A DNA stretch of 64,000 nucleotides, taken from positions 42,289 through 106,288 of the forward strand of contig JAVBWI010000025.1 of NCBI GenBank assembly GCA_036677445.1. Reading direction: 5' to 3'. Positions 52,534 through 60,846 of the stretch are shown here, piece after piece (position 1 is the stretch's first letter; every line of letters starts with the position of its first letter). The notes under the pieces were generated by a model. The model ran no database searches, was not told where the DNA came from, and saw only the letters and a program-made list of their open reading frames with translations. Origin of the DNA: JAVBWI01 sp036677445. GTDB lineage: Bacteria; Bacillota; Clostridia; Christensenellales; CAG-138. A program made the translations under genes and the position numbers.

Positions 52534-53537
52534 CGCTTTGCAAAGCGCCATGCGTCCTCGCACATCTCTTTGATGCCTCGCTGCGCCTTCCAGCCGTAGA
52601 GCGCCGCCGCCTTGTGCGTATCCGCATAGTACGCGGCGAGGTCGCCCTGCCTGCGCCCGGCGACGCGGTAGGGAACCTTGCGGCCGCTTGCGGCCTCGAA
52701 CGCGCGCACAATCTCCAGCACGCTGGTACCGCTGCCGGTGCCCAGGTTCACCGCCTCCACGCCCGTATGTACCAGCGCGTATTTAAGCGCCGCGATATGG
52801 CCCTGCGCCAGATCCACCACATGGATATAATCGCGTACGCCCGTACCGTCCGGCGTGGGGTAATCGTCGCCCCAAACGGTCAGCTCTTTTAGCTTGCCCG
52901 CCGCCACCTGCGCCACATAGGGCAGCAGGTTGTTGGGGATTCCGTTGGGGTCCTCGCCGATCAGGCCGCTTTCATGCGCGCCGATGGGGTTGAAATAACG
53001 AAGCAGCGCGACGCTCCACGCCGGGTCGGCCGCAGACATATCCTGCAATATCCGTTCGATCATCACCTTGGTGCTGCCATACGGATTGATGGCGGAGGCG
53101 GGGTATTCTTCTTTATAGGGGGAAGGGTTATCCTTTCCGTACACCGTGGCGGAGGAGGAAAAGACCATTCTTTTACAGCCCGCCGTCTGCATGGCGCGGC
53201 AGAGCGATATGGCGCCGCCCACGTTGTTTTCGTAATATGGGAGGGGCTTGCATACCGATTCGCCCACCGCCTTCCACCCTGCGAAATGGACGACCGCGGC
53301 GATGGGCTGTTCGGAAAATATTTTTTTAAGCGCCGCCTCGTCGCGCATATCCGCCTGATAGAACGCAAAGTCGCGCCCGGTCAGCTCCCGGATGCGGTGG
53401 AGCATTTCGGGCCTGGAATTGGAAAAATCATCGGCGATCACGATATCGTAGCCCGCGTTGAGCAGTTCCACAGAGGTGTGGCTGCCGATATACCCGGCGC
53501 CGCCGGTAACGAGTATCCTTTGTCCGGTTGGCGTCAT
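52512..53537 (-). CDS. galE: UDP-glucose 4-epimerase
   Basis: A 341-residue short-chain dehydrogenase/reductase epimerase that interconverts UDP-glucose and UDP-galactose. NAD-binding GGAGYIGSHT (about 12-21), VVHFAGWKAVGESV, VFSSSATVYG and NPYGSTKVMIERIL with the Tyr-x-x-x-Lys catalytic pair, and the NLGTGSGTSVLEIV C-terminal segment are all in place. Full length. The ATG at 53537 follows GAGGG; a longer frame upstream overlaps the divergent araC promoter region. Its 3' end is duplicated. Probably first in an operon with the glycyl radical activase and enzyme. Confidence 0.96.
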   Translation of the reverse strand: MTPTGQRILVTGGAGYIGSHTSVELLNAGYDIVIADDFSNSRPEMLHRIRELTGRDFAFYQADMRDEAALKKIFSEQPIAAVVHFAGWKAVGESVCKPLPYYENNVGGAISLCRAMQTAGCKRMVFSSSATVYGKDNPSPYKEEYPASAINPYGSTKVMIERILQDMSAADPAWSVALLRYFNPIGAHESGLIGEDPNGIPNNLLPYVAQVAAGKLKELTVWGDDYPTPDGTGVRDYIHVVDLAQGHIAALKYALVHTGVEAVNLGTGSGTSVLEIVRAFEAASGRKVPYRVAGRRQGDLAAYYADTHKAAALYGWKAQRGIKEMCEDAWRFAKRQYGVEE

Positions 53538-53683
53538 ACGTTTCCCTCGCTTTTCGTTTTTTACCGCCGCCCGATCATCCTGACCGGACGCGGGCCGTTT
53601 ACGCAACATACCCATACAGCTTGAGTTTACCCCCTGCGGCTTTGTCAGGCAAGCGAAAAATCGTTTGCCCGCATGGAAAAATG

Positions 53684-53712
53684 TTGCGTGGCGCGCCATA
53701 CCGTCGTATACT
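53684..53712 (+). promoter_or_regulatory. Sigma-A promoter of the AraC regulator gene
   Basis: TTGCGT (53684-53689) and TATACT (53707-53712) with a 17-bp spacer, 24 bp before the ATG at 53736. It lies in the divergent region shared with galE. Confidence 0.5.
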
Positions 53713-53735
53713 TCACCATAAAGGAAGGGATGCGC

Positions 53736-54566
53736 ATGCAGCCGGAAAACTATAAATATTCCTATAAATCTGCGCAGCGGTCGCTGACCGCGCTTTCGGT
53801 ATACAACGTCGGGCTGCAGCGTTGCGATGCGTCGCACCGCTGGGGGCCGGGCGTGCGCGACCATTACCTGCTGCACTATGTGGTATCCGGCAGGGGCAGC
53901 TATACCGCGGAGGGCAAAACGTATTCCCTCGGCGCGGGGGAAATGTTCCTCGCCTGCCCGCATACGACCATCTCCTACAGCGCACAAAGCGCCGATCCCT
54001 GGGAGTATTACTGGGTAGGCTTTCAGGGCGGCGACGCGCGTGCTCTGCTGGAGCATGCCGGCTTTTCGCCTGACCGCCTGGTGATGCGGTATGCCTGCGG
54101 GGAAGAGCTGCAGGGGCTGCTGCTTTCCATCTACCAAACACGCGGCAGCACGCCGGGGGAGCTTGTGCGCATGACGGGGCGGCTGTATGAGTTTCTGGCG
54201 GTGCTGGTGGAAAACGCGCCGGTACAGCACCGGCCGGGCAGCGATATCGCCCTGCAGTATGTACACCGCGCCTGCGATTATATCGCCAACAACTTCGCCA
54301 ACCCAATCACGGTTTGCGATATCGCGCAAAGCGTGAATCTAAGCCGCAGCAGGCTGTACAGGCTGTTTATGGAGCACCTGTCGCTCTCCCCGATAGAATA
54401 TCTTACGCAGTTTCGTATGCGGCAGGCATGCGTGCTGCTAAAACAGGGCGGCCTGCCCATACAGTCGGTCGCGTACTCGGTGGGATTCGACGACCCGCTC
54501 TATTTTTCCAAGGTATTTAAAAAGGAAATTGGCTGTTCCCCCCGGGCGTATGCCGCGCAGCCGTAA
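53736..54566 (+). CDS. AraC-family transcriptional regulator
   Basis: A 276-residue regulator. The N-terminal cupin sensor (about 30-130, HYVVSGRGSYTAEGKTYSLG) resembles sugar-responsive AraC proteins with the conserved GEMFLACPHT segment. The C-terminal pair of helix-turn-helix units starts at NPITVCDIAQSVNLSRSRLYRLF and ends DPLYFSKVFKKEIGCSP. ATG 53736 was chosen because AGGAAGG lies 7 nt upstream; ATG 53730 is too close to it. It is divergent from galE and the glycyl radical operon, so that operon, and possibly a sugar signal, is its likely target. Confidence 0.92.
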   Translation: MQPENYKYSYKSAQRSLTALSVYNVGLQRCDASHRWGPGVRDHYLLHYVVSGRGSYTAEGKTYSLGAGEMFLACPHTTISYSAQSADPWEYYWVGFQGGDARALLEHAGFSPDRLVMRYACGEELQGLLLSIYQTRGSTPGELVRMTGRLYEFLAVLVENAPVQHRPGSDIALQYVHRACDYIANNFANPITVCDIAQSVNLSRSRLYRLFMEHLSLSPIEYLTQFRMRQACVLLKQGGLPIQSVAYSVGFDDPLYFSKVFKKEIGCSPRAYAAQP

Positions 54567-54602
54567 TATACGTACAATTCGGGCGGTTTGCAAAATAATT
54601 TA

Positions 54603-54648
54603 TTGACATATGCCATAAACATGCTAAACTGACGCTGTACGGCATATG
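54603..54648 (+). promoter_or_regulatory. Promoter of the DUF134-Mrp operon with flanking inverted half-sites
   Basis: TTGACA (54603-54608) and TAAACT (54625-54630) with a 16-bp spacer. CATATGCC (54607-54614) and GGCATATG (54641-54648) form an inverted pair around the -10 region, so a dimeric regulator could block or bend it. The same TGACATATGCC string occurs upstream of the Crp/Fnr gene (58118-58128). Confidence 0.6.
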
Positions 54649-54683
54649 CAGAATTTTTAATCTAACTGTTAAGGAGGAAAGCA

Positions 54684-55058
54684 ATGCCAAGGCCACGCAA
54701 ATGGCGCCGTGTGTGCAAAATGCCGGAAAATACGGCGTTTGGCCCGCTGCAGGCGGGAACCGGGCCGCGCCAATCCATATTGATGACGGTGGACGAATAC
54801 GAGGCCATCCGCCTGATCGACCTCTTGGGCTTAACCCAGGAGGAATGCGCGCAGCGCATGAATGTCGCGCGCACCACGGCGCAGGCGATTTACATTTCCG
54901 CGCGCAAAAAGCTGGCGGAGTGCCTGGTCAACGGTTTGGAGCTTCGTATCGACGGCGGCGAATACCGGCTGTGCGACGACGACGAAAGCTTCTGCGGCTG
55001 CGGCCATTGCCGCCACAGGCGCTGCGCACAGCGGCCGGGGGAACCGGAAGAGAAATAG
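54684..55058 (+). CDS. DUF134 family protein, probable DNA-binding regulator
   Basis: A 124-residue protein with the DUF134 start MPRPRKWRRVC and the conserved MTVDEYEAIRLIDLLGLTQEECAQ (helix-turn-helix of sigma-70 region 4 type) followed by MNVARTTAQAIYISARKKLAE. The C-terminus has a Cys/His cluster FCGCGHCRHRRC that may bind a metal or iron-sulfur cluster. DUF134 genes commonly sit beside Mrp ATPase and NifX/NifB-type genes, as here. AGGAGG precedes the ATG. It probably senses metal or Fe-S state and regulates this operon, perhaps through the inverted half-sites at its own promoter. Confidence 0.9.
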   Translation: MPRPRKWRRVCKMPENTAFGPLQAGTGPRQSILMTVDEYEAIRLIDLLGLTQEECAQRMNVARTTAQAIYISARKKLAECLVNGLELRIDGGEYRLCDDDESFCGCGHCRHRRCAQRPGEPEEK

Positions 55059-55140
55059 AGCACGCGGTATAAGCAAGGGGCTTGTAAGCGCCTGACACTT
55101 AAAACTTGGAATAACATGCAATGAAGGAGACCATAAAAAC

Positions 55141-55992
55141 ATGAGCGAAGCCTGTAACAACAACTGCTCGCAATGCCAGCTCGAATGCGGCGACCGCAAG
55201 CAGCAGCCCGCGGATTTCCGCGAGAAACCGCACGAATTGAGCCATATCCGCTACATTGTGGGCGTGGTCAGCGGCAAGGGCGGCGTGGGCAAATCCCTCG
55301 TTACCTCGCTGCTTAGCGTACTTGCGCAGCGCAGCGGGCTCAAAACCGCCATACTCGACGCGGATATCACCGGCCCCTCCATCCCCAAGACGTTCGGTCT
55401 TGCGGAAAAGGCCACAGGCTCCGACGCGGGGCTTTTCCCCGTCCAAACAAAAACGGGCATCAACGTGATGTCCGTAAACCTGCTGCTGGAAAATGACACC
55501 GATCCGGTGGTCTGGCGCGGGCCTATCATTGCGGGTACCGTTAAACAATTCTGGACGGATGTGATCTGGGGCGACGTGGATATTATGTTCATCGACATGC
55601 CGCCGGGAACCGGCGACGTGCCGCTGACGGTGTTTCAGGCCATCCCCGTGGACGGCGTCATCATCGTGACCTCGCCGCAGGAGCTGGTGGGCATGATCGT
55701 GGAAAAAGCAGTCAACATGGCGCATATGATGCATATTCCCGTGCTGGGGCTGGTGGAAAACATGAGCTATGTAAAGTGTCCGGACTGCGGCAAAGAGATC
55801 CGGGTGTTCGGCGAAAGCCGCATCGATGCCATCGCCGACAGGCATGGCATAGAACAAACCGCGCGCCTGCCCATGGACCCCAAGCTGGCCGCCGCTTGCG
55901 ATACCGGTATGGTGGAGCTATTTGACGGCGACTGGCTCAACGAACTTTCGGAAACCATCGCGCGTTCGGCTATGGAAAAGGCGGAGGCATGA
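55141..55992 (+). CDS. mrp: Mrp/NBP35-family iron-sulfur carrier ATPase
   Basis: A 283-residue P-loop ATPase. The N-terminus carries a Cys-rich NNNCSQCQLEC motif like NBP35-type proteins. The deviant Walker A GVVSGKGGVGKSLV (about 41-54) has the signature lysine. IDMPPGTGDVPLT is the switch/Walker B region and MSYVKCPDCGKEIRVFG has the C-x2-C that bridges an Fe-S cluster in the dimer. It carries or inserts Fe-S clusters. It sits between the DUF134 gene and the C_GCAxxG/NifX fusion with ATGA overlap, a conserved anaerobe neighbourhood. Confidence 0.93.
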   Translation: MSEACNNNCSQCQLECGDRKQQPADFREKPHELSHIRYIVGVVSGKGGVGKSLVTSLLSVLAQRSGLKTAILDADITGPSIPKTFGLAEKATGSDAGLFPVQTKTGINVMSVNLLLENDTDPVVWRGPIIAGTVKQFWTDVIWGDVDIMFIDMPPGTGDVPLTVFQAIPVDGVIIVTSPQELVGMIVEKAVNMAHMMHIPVLGLVENMSYVKCPDCGKEIRVFGESRIDAIADRHGIEQTARLPMDPKLAAACDTGMVELFDGDWLNELSETIARSAMEKAEA

Positions 55993-56816
55993 GCGCGGCT
56001 GCAGAGCGTGCGCAGGCGCTGTTCCGTGAAGGGTACAACTGCGCGCAATCCGTATTGCTCGCGTTCGACGGCGAGACGGGCCTGGTTTTTACCACGGCAG
56101 GCAAACTCGCCTCCTCCTTCGGGGGCGGTATGGGCAAGCTGCGCGAGGTCTGCGGCGCGCTCACCGCGGCGTTCATGGCCGCGGGGCTGCTGTACGGCTA
56201 TGACGACCCAAAGGATGCGGAGACAAAAACCGCGCATTACCGGCTGATACAGTCCCTTGCGCGGCAATTCAGGGAAAAGAGCGGCGGCACGCTGCTTTGC
56301 CGCGAGCTGTTGGGGCTAAATGAAAACGACGGATATATTCCCGCACAGCGGACGGAAAAATACTACGCCGAACGCCCCTGTGAACGCCTGGTGGGCGAAG
56401 CGGCGGCAATGATCGAGACTTTACTGGAAAGAAGGCAGAGTATTATGAAAATCGCGGTCGCAAGCGAGGGAGCGCAGGTATCCGGTCACTTCGGGCATTG
56501 CGAAAGCTTCACGCTCTATGATGTGCAGTACGGTAAGATCACAGTGAAAACTGTCATACCCAACCCCGGCCACAAACCCGGTTTTCTGCCTGTTTTCCTT
56601 CATGAACAGGGCGCCACGGTCATACTCGCGGGCGGCATGGGCCAAGGCGCGAGGGATTTGTTTAAGCAAAACGCCACGGAGGTAATCACGGGCGTAACCG
56701 GCGAAGCGGACGACGCCGTCGCCCGCTACCTTTCCGGCGAACTGCGCCCCGGCGACGAACCCTGCCACGAGCATGCGCACCACGGCGAGTGCGGCGGCAG
56801 CTGCGGCGGGCATTGA
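55989..56816 (+). CDS. Fusion of a C_GCAxxG_C_C redox domain and a NifX/NifB-type domain
   Basis: A 275-residue protein with two parts. Residues 1-about 150 match the C_GCAxxG_C_C family: GYNCAQSVLLAF, FGGGMGKLREVCGALTAAFMA, LLCRELLG and ERPCERLVG, with all four key Cys. Residues about 152-255 are a dinitrogenase iron-molybdenum cofactor biosynthesis (NifX) domain starting MKIAVASEGAQVSGHFGHCESF, ending in a His/Cys/Gly-rich tail. The two are usually separate genes. An in-frame ATG at 56445 with an AAGG site 10 nt upstream may also make the NifX part alone. ATGA overlap with mrp. Likely Fe-S or metal handling. Confidence 0.85.
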   Translation: MSAAAERAQALFREGYNCAQSVLLAFDGETGLVFTTAGKLASSFGGGMGKLREVCGALTAAFMAAGLLYGYDDPKDAETKTAHYRLIQSLARQFREKSGGTLLCRELLGLNENDGYIPAQRTEKYYAERPCERLVGEAAAMIETLLERRQSIMKIAVASEGAQVSGHFGHCESFTLYDVQYGKITVKTVIPNPGHKPGFLPVFLHEQGATVILAGGMGQGARDLFKQNATEVITGVTGEADDAVARYLSGELRPGDEPCHEHAHHGECGGSCGGH

Positions 56817-56857
56817 CAGTCTCCTCAACGGCACTCCAATAAGTTCACCCCCAAAGC

Positions 56858-56885
56858 AAAAGCCCTGCCGATTGGCAGGGTTTTT
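56858..56885 (+). terminator. Terminator between the Mrp operon and trxA (bidirectional)
   Basis: CCCTGCC (56863-56869) pairs with GGCAGGG (56874-56880), with A-tract before and TTTTT after, so it can work on both strands between the convergent fusion gene and trxA. Confidence 0.85.
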
Positions 56886-56963
56886 GCCTGGCTCTTTGTA
56901 TGGCAACACTGTTTCCAGTGCAGTGTTTTCACCGCAAAGCGTACACCCGCTTCACGCCGTTTT

Positions 56964-57281
56964 TTATGCTTCCAGCATACCCAGAATGGACTGTTTGGGC
57001 TTCACGCCGACGGATTTATTAACCGCCTGCCCATCCTTGAACAGCACGAGCGTGGGGATGCTCATGACGCCAAACTGCGCCGCAAGCTGGGGCTCCTCAT
57101 CCACATTGACCTTGCCCACCTTGAGATACCCCTTTTGTTCCTCCGCGATCTGCTCCACAACGGGCGCGAGCATGCGGCAGGGTCCGCACCAGGTCGCCCA
57201 GAAATCCACCAATACCGGTATGGAAGAATCCATAACTTCAGTTTTGAAGTTGGCTTTTGTAATGGTAACAGCAGACATCAT
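56964..57281 (-). CDS. trxA: Thioredoxin
   Basis: A 105-residue thioredoxin. VLVDFWATWCGPCRMLAPVVEQIAEE contains the WCGPC active site (Cys about 31 and 34). DEEPQLAAQFGVMSIPTLVLFKDG has the cis-Pro, followed by the usual C-terminal helix. Length is standard. Its promoter has a class II Crp-type site (57339-57351) and TATACT -10. It should receive electrons from the TrxB-like flavoprotein at 60942, which has the same promoter architecture. Confidence 0.97.
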   Translation of the reverse strand: MMSAVTITKANFKTEVMDSSIPVLVDFWATWCGPCRMLAPVVEQIAEEQKGYLKVGKVNVDEEPQLAAQFGVMSIPTLVLFKDGQAVNKSVGVKPKQSILGMLEA

Positions 57282-57310
57282 TGCTTCCTCCGTTTCGTCA
57301 TGTTAGTATC

Positions 57311-57351
57311 AGTATACGCAACCGGACGCAGCAATTCCGTGACAATGTTAC
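57311..57351 (-). promoter_or_regulatory. trxA promoter with GTGAC-N3-GTTAC activator site at about -41
   Basis: On the minus strand the -10 is TATACT (57316-57311) and no -35 hexamer fits. A GTGACAATGTTAC element (57339-57351, plus-strand reading) lies exactly 22 nt upstream of the -10, putting its centre about 41 bp before the RNA start. The trxB-like promoter at 60875-60915 has the same spacing, so both probably use the Crp-family activator encoded next door. Confidence 0.65.
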
Positions 57352-57369
57352 ATTCCAACGAAAAACCTG

Positions 57370-58041
57370 TTATTGTATCAGCGCGCTGAGCTTTTTGCGT
57401 TCCAGCAGCGCAATGCCCCCGCGCGACAGCCTGACCATGCCCTCGTCCTGAAAGTATTTGAGCATTCGCGTGACCACCTCGCGCGCGGTGCCCAGATGGT
57501 GCGCAATGCGCTCGTGCGTAATGTGCAGCGTGTCGCTGCCTTCAATGCCGCTTTCTTCTATCAGGAAGGTGGCCAGCCGCGAGTCGATGCTTTTGAAAAG
57601 CACCTGATCCATCAGCCACATGACATCCGAAAAGCGCGACGCCATCAATTCGTTGGTATAGTTGGCCACGGCAGGAGAGCTTTTCATCAGCGTCTGGTAG
57701 GCCGAAACGGGCAGCACCCACAGCCGGGTATCCTTCTCAGCCTCCACCCAGATATCGAACTGGATGCTTGCGATCATGCAGGAGGCGGAAAACAGGCACA
57801 TATCCCGCTCAAACAGGCGGTAGAGCGTGATTTCCTTCCCTTCATCCGAAAGTATGTACGCGCGCAGCTGGCCGGACTCCACCAGAAACAGGCCCACGCA
57901 GTCTGCCGAGCCGTTTTGCAGTATGGTACCCTCCGGCACCGTCCGCTGTGTGGCGGCGCGTGAGAGCGCCGCCCGCTGGGAATCGTCCAGCTCCTTCCAA
58001 ACCGGAAAGAGCGCTTCCAGACTATTTGAGGGCTGTGCCAT
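57370..58041 (-). CDS. Crp/Fnr-family transcriptional regulator
   Basis: A 223-residue regulator with a cyclic-nucleotide-type beta-barrel (about 12-120), a dimerisation helix, and a winged helix-turn-helix. The recognition helix TAREVVTRMLKYF aligns with the RETVGR contact residues of Crp (Arg, Glu, and Arg five on), predicting GTGA half-sites, which occur in the neighbouring promoters. The barrel has Cys pairs (CLFSASC) that could sense redox. The ATG at 58041 is preferred over 58047 because AAAGGA lies 8 nt upstream. Likely activator of trxA and the trxB-like gene. The effector is unknown. Confidence 0.88.
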   Translation of the reverse strand: MAQPSNSLEALFPVWKELDDSQRAALSRAATQRTVPEGTILQNGSADCVGLFLVESGQLRAYILSDEGKEITLYRLFERDMCLFSASCMIASIQFDIWVEAEKDTRLWVLPVSAYQTLMKSSPAVANYTNELMASRFSDVMWLMDQVLFKSIDSRLATFLIEESGIEGSDTLHITHERIAHHLGTAREVVTRMLKYFQDEGMVRLSRGGIALLERKKLSALIQ

Positions 58042-58109
58042 GTGCATCGTCCTTTCCCACGCTACAGAATTCTGTAAGCGCGCACAACGCCAGCATTGCG
58101 TTTTTTACG

Positions 58110-58128
58110 GGCATTTGTGACATATGCC
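58110..58128. promoter_or_regulatory. Imperfect palindrome upstream of the Crp/Fnr gene
   Basis: GGCATTTGTGACATATGCC reads nearly the same on both strands (GGCAT-N-TGT-N-ACA-N-ATGCC), 69-87 bp upstream of the start. It contains one GTGAC half-site and the TGACATATGCC string also found at the DUF134 promoter. A candidate autoregulatory site; a matching -10 downstream was not clear. Confidence 0.5.
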
Positions 58129-58211
58129 AACTTTATCTTATATGCGGCAATAGGGATTGTCAATGCCAACACCCTTGCAGACAACGCCGGGTACTTCATT
58201 AACAAGGGAAA

Positions 58212-58236
58212 GCGGCGGGGATGATACCCCCGCCGC
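58212..58236 (-). terminator. Hairpin after the four-domain flavoprotein gene
   Basis: GCGGCGGGG pairs with CCCCGCCGC (9 bp, loop about 6 nt), 42 bp past the stop on the minus strand, followed by CTTTCCCTT. A probable but weak terminator. Confidence 0.5.
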
Positions 58237-58277
58237 TCCCGTGTGTTGCAATGTGCCGCAGCACTTTTTAATCCGCA

Positions 58278-60755
58278 TTATATAAATAGATTGACGTTGG
58301 CTTCCTCCGCGTCGCCCAGGTATGCCGCCACGCCGCCAAGCTCCACGCCGTCGATCAATTCCTCGGCCTTGATGCCCATCACATCCATGGACATGGTGCA
58401 GGCCACGATCTTCACCCCGCTCTGCATGGCCTTTTTAATGAGCGCATCCAGCGAGTCGACATTCTTGTCGCGCATGACCTTCTTCATCATGGCGGTGCCC
58501 ATGCCGGCCATGTTCATTTTGGAAAGCTTCAGCTTGCCGGTACCCCGCGGCATCATGCCGCCGAACATGGACTCTATGAACGTCTTTTTCACCTTCTGCT
58601 TCTGGCCCTTGCGCAGCACGTTCAGCCCCCAGAAGGTAAAGAACATGGTAACGGGCCTGCCCATTGCCGCCGCTCCGTTTGCGATGATGAACGAGGCGAG
58701 CACGCGGTCGAGGTCCCCGCTGAATACGATAAGGGTCTTGCCTTCCGCCGCGGGTTGCGTTCCCGCCTGTACCGCCGGCGCAGCGGCGCCTTTTTGGATA
58801 TATGCCACGTAATCCTCCCCCTTCTTTTCGCCCTTGACCAGCGTATTGCCCGTTCTGCGGCACCAGGCGCCCACATCGCGCAAGAAGCCCGGGTCGCTTG
58901 CGTATACTTCCATCACCTGTCCATCCTGCATTTGCTTGATGGTCTCAAATACCTTCATAATGGGGCCGGGGCACTGCAGGCCGCTGCAGTCCACCCGCAT
59001 GGCGGAAACGATCTGCCGCTGCGGCTGCTGCGCCGTATCCGTAACGCCCTCCGTCGAGGCGGGCGCGGCCGAAGGCGCGGCGGCCGCCTGATCCGCATAG
59101 TGTGTAGCGCGGTAGAATGCCGTGCCGCCGGGGTATACCTTCGCTTTTTCAAAGCCGTTGAGCTTGAGTATGCGCGCGGCGTTGTAAGCGCGTACGCCGA
59201 TGGCGCAGAATACGATGATTTCCTTTTCGCGGTCCAACTCGCCAAGACGCGCGCGCAGGTCGTTAAGCGGTAAGGGCACAGCGCCGGGCACTTCGTAGGC
59301 AAGCCGTTCCACATCGTCGCGCACGTCCAGCACGATATGCGGTTCGCCGGCCTGTTCCAGCGCGTCCCAGGATGCGAACGCGGTTTTGCCCGAAAGCACG
59401 TTTTCCGCTACGAAGCCCGCCATATTGACAGGATCCTTGGCGGAGGAATAGGGCGGCGCGTACGCAAGCTCCAGCGATTTTAAGGCCTGCACCCCGCCGC
59501 CCAGGCGAATGACCGTGGCGATAATGTCGATGCGCTTATCCACGCCGTCACGGCCGACGATCTGCGCGCCGAAGAGCTTTTTGCCGTCCATGGAGAACAG
59601 CAGTTTGATTGTCATCAGCACCGCACCGGGGTAATAGCCCGCATGGGAGTTCTGCAGCACGGTGACCGCTTCATAATCATGCCCCCGCGTCATGCCGCGT
59701 TTTTGCAGCAGTTTTTCGCTTGCGCCGGTGGAAGCGGCCGAGAGATCAAACACCTTGGCGATGGAGGTGCCCTGCGTGCCTTCGTATTTCTCGTTTGCGC
59801 CGCAAATGTTATTGGCGCAGATGCGACCCTGCTTGTTGGCCGGCCCCGCAAGCGGAATCATGGCACGGCCGCCGTCGATAAAGTCCGTAATCTCCGCCAC
59901 ATCGCCCACGGCGTAAATGTTTGGATCGGAGGTACGCAGGTATTCATCCACCACGACGCCGCCGCGCGCGTTGACGGTAAGCCCCGCGGCCTTCGCCAGC
60001 TCCCCGTTGGGGCGCACGCCGATCGCAAGTATCACGAGCTCCGCTAAAACGGATCTGCCACTGGCGAGCTTGACGGTAACGCCGCCCGCATTTTCCTCAA
60101 AGGCGGATACGCCGTCGCCCAAACAGAGCGCAACGCCGTTTTGGGTGAGGTTTTCCTGCAATAGCTGCGCCATCTCATAATCGAGCGGCGGCATGACCTG
60201 ATTGAGCATTTCCACGATAGTGACATGGCAGCCCGCAAGCTGCAGGTTTTCCGCCATTTCCAGCCCAATGAAGCCCGCGCCCACGACAACGGCGCTTTTT
60301 GCGTTGTTTTCCGCAATGAATTTTTTGATGCGGTCGGTATCCGGCACGGTCCACAGCGTCATGACGCGCGGCGAGTCGATGCCGGGGATGGGGGGCTTCA
60401 CAGGAGAGGAACCGGTGGAAAGCACCAGCGTATCATAAGTTTCCGTATAGGTTTCACCCGTAAGCGTATTGTTGACGGTAACGCGCTTGTTTTCGCGGTC
60501 GATGGCGGTAACCTCCTGCCGGACGCGCACCTGCATATTGAATTTTTTCATCATCGTCTCGGGCTGCTGCAGCAGGAGAGCGCCGCGCGACTTGATAACG
60601 TCCCCCACATGGTACGGCAGGCCGCAGTTGGCGTAGGAGATATATTCCCCCCGCTCGAACAGTATGATTTCCGCTTCCTCGGAAAGCCTTCTTAACCTTG
60701 CCGCAGTGCTGGCGCCGCCCGCGACGCCGCCGACGATCAGAACTTTTTTGCCCAT
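58278..60755 (-). CDS. CoA-disulfide reductase-like flavoprotein fused to rhodanese, TusA and DsrE domains
   Basis: An 825-residue four-domain protein. (1) Pyridine nucleotide-disulfide reductase (about 1-445): FAD motif VGGVAGGAS, active-site Cys44 in SYANCGLPY, second nucleotide motif VVGAGFIGLEMAE. (2) Rhodanese (about 455-550) with Cys in VFCAIGVRAY. (3) TusA/SirA (about 590-660) with DCSGLQCPGPIMK. (4) DsrE-like (about 685-825) with VFSGDLDR and IVACTMSMDVMG. Together these suggest one polypeptide that reduces and relays sulfane sulfur or CoA persulfide. The ATG at 60755 follows AGGAGG; the ATG 18 bp earlier lacks a site. Divergent from the trxB-like gene with a shared Crp-type site. Confidence 0.92.
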   Translation of the reverse strand: MGKKVLIVGGVAGGASTAARLRRLSEEAEIILFERGEYISYANCGLPYHVGDVIKSRGALLLQQPETMMKKFNMQVRVRQEVTAIDRENKRVTVNNTLTGETYTETYDTLVLSTGSSPVKPPIPGIDSPRVMTLWTVPDTDRIKKFIAENNAKSAVVVGAGFIGLEMAENLQLAGCHVTIVEMLNQVMPPLDYEMAQLLQENLTQNGVALCLGDGVSAFEENAGGVTVKLASGRSVLAELVILAIGVRPNGELAKAAGLTVNARGGVVVDEYLRTSDPNIYAVGDVAEITDFIDGGRAMIPLAGPANKQGRICANNICGANEKYEGTQGTSIAKVFDLSAASTGASEKLLQKRGMTRGHDYEAVTVLQNSHAGYYPGAVLMTIKLLFSMDGKKLFGAQIVGRDGVDKRIDIIATVIRLGGGVQALKSLELAYAPPYSSAKDPVNMAGFVAENVLSGKTAFASWDALEQAGEPHIVLDVRDDVERLAYEVPGAVPLPLNDLRARLGELDREKEIIVFCAIGVRAYNAARILKLNGFEKAKVYPGGTAFYRATHYADQAAAAPSAAPASTEGVTDTAQQPQRQIVSAMRVDCSGLQCPGPIMKVFETIKQMQDGQVMEVYASDPGFLRDVGAWCRRTGNTLVKGEKKGEDYVAYIQKGAAAPAVQAGTQPAAEGKTLIVFSGDLDRVLASFIIANGAAAMGRPVTMFFTFWGLNVLRKGQKQKVKKTFIESMFGGMMPRGTGKLKLSKMNMAGMGTAMMKKVMRDKNVDSLDALIKKAMQSGVKIVACTMSMDVMGIKAEELIDGVELGGVAAYLGDAEEANVNLFI

Positions 60756-60846
60756 TTCTGACTGCCTCCTCAAAATGGTTTTATGTATTTTTGCTGTTTG
60801 CAGTGCCGGTTTGCCCGATTCCGGGAAAGTATCTTATAATAGATAT

